DNA of 56,092 nt from an uncultured Anaerolineae bacterium. GTDB lineage: Bacteria > Chloroflexota > Anaerolineae > J036 > Brachytrichaceae. Below the pieces are notes generated by a model. That model searched no databases and was not told where the DNA came from. It saw only the letters and a list, made by a program, of their open reading frames with translations. The position numbers and the translations under genes are program-made. How positions within the stretch are numbered: the stretch's first letter is position 1; every line of letters begins with the position of its first letter. Shown here piece by piece: positions 54,062 to 56,092 of this stretch. The stretch covers positions 1 through 56,092 of the forward strand of contig CALHLE010000021.1 in the NCBI GenBank assembly GCA_938034415.1, written 5' to 3'.

Positions 54062-55708
54062 ATGACCAAACTCAGAACCATCCTGCGCCACACAGTAGTG
54101 GGCGCGATTGCCCTGGCCATAGCCGGCCAGAGCTTCGGCGCAACCTCGCCACCGGCCAGCCCGGCCACCAACATCATCCCCGCTGCAGTGGTCGAAAGAC
54201 CCAACCCCGCGCAGTCCATCCGCCCGACACCACGCCCCACCCTGTCCCCCACACCGACCCCAGCCAAGGCGCCGGCAACAACGGCGGACAAGCGCATCGA
54301 GGAGCGCGATGGGGGGTTCGCCTATATCCCGCCCGCCGGCTGGCGAACCGAGAAAGTCTCACAGTCGCCCTTCAAGGTGCTGCTTGCCCCTTCTGATGGG
54401 AGCGGCTTTACCCCTAACGTGAATTTCAACGTAGACGAGTCTGGGGTTGACCTGGAGACTTACATGGAACTTGTAATTGAGGAGTTGAAGAAGGGAATCT
54501 CAGGATTCACTTTGCGCAAAGAGGAAAGGCTAGCCACAGACCAAGACGCTGACGTAGTCAAGCTGACCACCGATTTGACATTCCAGGGGCGGCGGTTGCG
54601 CCAAATCCATTACATCGTTGGGCTGGGGCCTCGTCGGCTCATCGTCACTTACACCCGCCTGCAGAACAGCCAGCAGCAGTACGACAGGGATGTGGACAAC
54701 TTCGTTAAGACCATCGAACTACTTGAAGTTGGCGAGGAGAAAACCAAGACTTCGCGACACGTTGAGCCGGATGGCGGGTTCTCGTATGTCATCCCAGAAG
54801 GCTGGGAGCTTGAAGACATTCCCAACGCAGAATTCAAATCCCTCGTCAATCCAGGAGAAGAAGGCAGCGCTAAACCAACCGTCGCCTTCTTCACGCTGGA
54901 TGATCCTGCGCCCATCGATCAGGCATTTAGGCGCAAATATCGCACCCTGCTGCCGAACCGGCTGCGGGAGTTCTATGGCGGCACGCAGAGCGCCCGCCTC
55001 GTCCGGGATTCGCTGTTCACCACCGATGCGGGCTACGACGCTGCCAAGTTCATCATGGAAGGCGCGGTTGCCAACCAGCGCGCGCAGATCACCGCCTACA
55101 TCGTTGATGTTGAGGGGCGCAAGATTGCAGCGCTCTATGCGCGGCCGCGCGGCAGCTCGGCGGAGAACGATGAGCAAGTCGAAGCGATGATCAACACGCT
55201 GGGACCCGCAGATGCTGAGCCAGCAGCCGATGAGGAGGAAGAGGCGCCGGAAGATGGACGGCACTACGAGCCGCTCGGCGACTTCTCCTACAACCTGCCG
55301 CCGGGATGGAGCTTGAAGTCTCCCCAAGAAATGAATGTCTCAAACACCGAATTCAGCATCCTGATTGGCCCTATTTCGCAGAACTTCGCTCCGAATCTCA
55401 TCTTCCTCGAGGAGACAATGTCCGGCAAACTGTCGGACTACGTCAGCTCACTGACGCGCCAACTGCGCAGCAGCGGCCGGCGCGTAAGCTCAGAACCACG
55501 AGAGGGAAAGACCGATGACGGCTTGACATACGTGCGCTTCACCACCACGAGCACAGATGGCGGGCAGCAAGTGCAACAAGCCTTCTACGTCTTCCCCGGA
55601 CAAAGGCGCGTGGTCGTTGGCATATACACACGGCTGGCCCAACGCAGCCAGGCAGCGCTCGACAGCGAAATTGAGGCAGTGATGCAGTCGTTCCGTTTTG
55701 GAAGATAA
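54062..55708 (+). CDS. Secreted protein with three DcrB/PsbP-like repeats
   Basis: The 548-residue protein has a signal peptide (about 1-28, hydrophobic VVGAIALAIAG) and a Pro/Thr-rich stretch (about 30-75). Three similar domains follow of about 140-150 residues each, starting at GGFAYIPPAGW, GGFSYVIPEGW and GDFSYNLPPGW. The repeats resemble the DUF1795/DcrB/PsbP fold by pattern: a GF.Y.(I/L)P.GW opening, a middle N(L/F) strand and a closing YTRLxxxxxxxD helix. Acidic linkers separate repeats 2 and 3. Function is unknown. AAGGAG (54050-54055) lies 6 bases before ATG 54062, so it has a usual leader. A long perfect hairpin follows. Confidence 0.78.
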   Translation: MTKLRTILRHTVVGAIALAIAGQSFGATSPPASPATNIIPAAVVERPNPAQSIRPTPRPTLSPTPTPAKAPATTADKRIEERDGGFAYIPPAGWRTEKVSQSPFKVLLAPSDGSGFTPNVNFNVDESGVDLETYMELVIEELKKGISGFTLRKEERLATDQDADVVKLTTDLTFQGRRLRQIHYIVGLGPRRLIVTYTRLQNSQQQYDRDVDNFVKTIELLEVGEEKTKTSRHVEPDGGFSYVIPEGWELEDIPNAEFKSLVNPGEEGSAKPTVAFFTLDDPAPIDQAFRRKYRTLLPNRLREFYGGTQSARLVRDSLFTTDAGYDAAKFIMEGAVANQRAQITAYIVDVEGRKIAALYARPRGSSAENDEQVEAMINTLGPADAEPAADEEEEAPEDGRHYEPLGDFSYNLPPGWSLKSPQEMNVSNTEFSILIGPISQNFAPNLIFLEETMSGKLSDYVSSLTRQLRSSGRRVSSEPREGKTDDGLTYVRFTTTSTDGGQQVQQAFYVFPGQRRVVVGIYTRLAQRSQAALDSEIEAVMQSFRFGR

Positions 55709-55727
55709 CCCTGCCATCGCATCCCAA

Positions 55728-55757
55728 GCTGAAGCCGGCCGACGAGCCGGCTTCAGC
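55728..55757. terminator. 12-bp hairpin between convergent genes
   Basis: GCTGAAGCCGGC (55728-55739) pairs perfectly with GCCGGCTTCAGC (55746-55757) around 6 bases. It lies between the stops at 55708 and 55773 and may serve both directions. The T-run is weak (GTCTT). Confidence 0.7.
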
Positions 55758-55772
55758 GTCTTAAGTGTCTGT

Positions 55773-56092
55773 TTAATCCTCCAAGGCGCGCGAAGGGCGA
55801 ATCGCGCCCCCTTTGACGCCGTGCGCGGCTCGGTTTGCGGTTTGCGTAAAAGGGTATTCGCCCGGCGGCGGCGCATCAAAGGTGATCGTGTCGCTCTCGC
55901 CGGCGGCAACCAGGCGCGTATGCGCGATGACATTCGGATCGTTCGGCTTGGCGTAGCTCGTCTCGGGCGAGCCCTCAGACTGGCTGTCGCTCACCACGCG
56001 GAGCTTGGCGTTCGGCTTCACCAGCACCCAGTTGAACATCCGATTCGAGCCAGGGTCAGCGGCGTTCTTGAACGTAAGCGTGATGCGCGCGC
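55773..56092 (-). CDS. Cupredoxin-like protein, 5' end outside the window
   Basis: The frame is open to the window edge; about 105 C-terminal residues are visible. They resemble the end of an azurin/auracyanin-type cupredoxin: ARITLTFKNAADPGSNRMFNWVLV, then VIAHTRLVAAGESDTITFDA and PPPGEYPF, as in secreted blue copper proteins (first run split by position 56039). The copper ligands look lost. Where the family has HNW the protein has FNW. Where it has CxxPGH it has QTANRAAH, without Cys. It may be a cupredoxin fold without copper. Its tail is Lys/Gly-rich. It is convergent with the three-repeat secreted protein. Confidence 0.65.
   Translation of the reverse strand, partial: ARITLTFKNAADPGSNRMFNWVLVKPNAKLRVVSDSQSEGSPETSYAKPNDPNVIAHTRLVAAGESDTITFDAPPPGEYPFTQTANRAAHGVKGGAIRPSRALED

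Overview
The window is GC-rich bacterial chromosome with short gaps and many short operons. No insertion sequence, prophage, integrase, CRISPR array or rRNA operon was seen. The gene styles suggest a member of the Chloroflexota, probably near the Anaerolineae: secreted and membrane proteins with long Thr-Pro tails, SH3, LysM and lamin-tail domains, a DUF3048 lipoprotein, a Thr-Pro-tailed Ser/Thr kinase and NDP-forming acyl-CoA ligase fusions. This placement is inference from gene content; there is no rRNA to test it.

Layout. 1-3445: end of an SPFH/SHOCT protein, then ilvE, coaE and a CPBP-type membrane protein. 3577-10457: receptor-like Ser/Thr kinase, PcrA/UvrD helicase, and an acyl-CoA ligase-acetyltransferase fusion. 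10475-16888: DUF2905 protein, glucokinase, ribulose-phosphate epimerase, then a four-gene run (TIM-barrel isomerase, zinc alcohol dehydrogenase, short-chain dehydrogenase, DUF362) that looks like an uncharacterised sugar or polyol oxidation pathway. 16913-23503: trpF and uvrC from a divergent promoter pair, a CAT-anticodon tRNA, an alpha/beta hydrolase, a coiled-coil protein, an enolase-superfamily enzyme and a 2-hydroxyacid dehydrogenase. 23556-28701: greA with a hairpin-bearing leader, then two translationally coupled superfamily 1 helicase proteins. 28788-40559: nucleotidyltransferase, acyl-CoA-dehydrogenase-fold protein, pentapeptide-repeat protein, tRNA-Glu, DUF3048, LysM, phosphoribosyltransferase, lamin-tail protein, rpoD, clpX and an O-antigen-ligase-like protein. 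40718-56092: PfkB kinase and glycosyltransferase 2, tyrS, nucleoside hydrolase, a GT39-like enzyme, SH3 secreted protein, ROK kinase, photolyase, carB, a secreted three-repeat protein and the end of a cupredoxin-like gene.

Three points stand out. First, the pair at 24320-28701 looks like an AddB/AddA-type couple, one subunit with a broken Walker B and one intact, but neither carries a nuclease domain. Second, at least ten genes have a TAnnnT -10 box only 6-9 bases before the start codon and no room for a Shine-Dalgarno, which implies widespread leaderless transcription. Third, greA has a strong promoter followed by a perfect hairpin and T-run in its leader, a layout known from E. coli greA, and its -35 overlaps that of the divergent dehydrogenase gene.

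All functions are read from motifs; no database search was possible.
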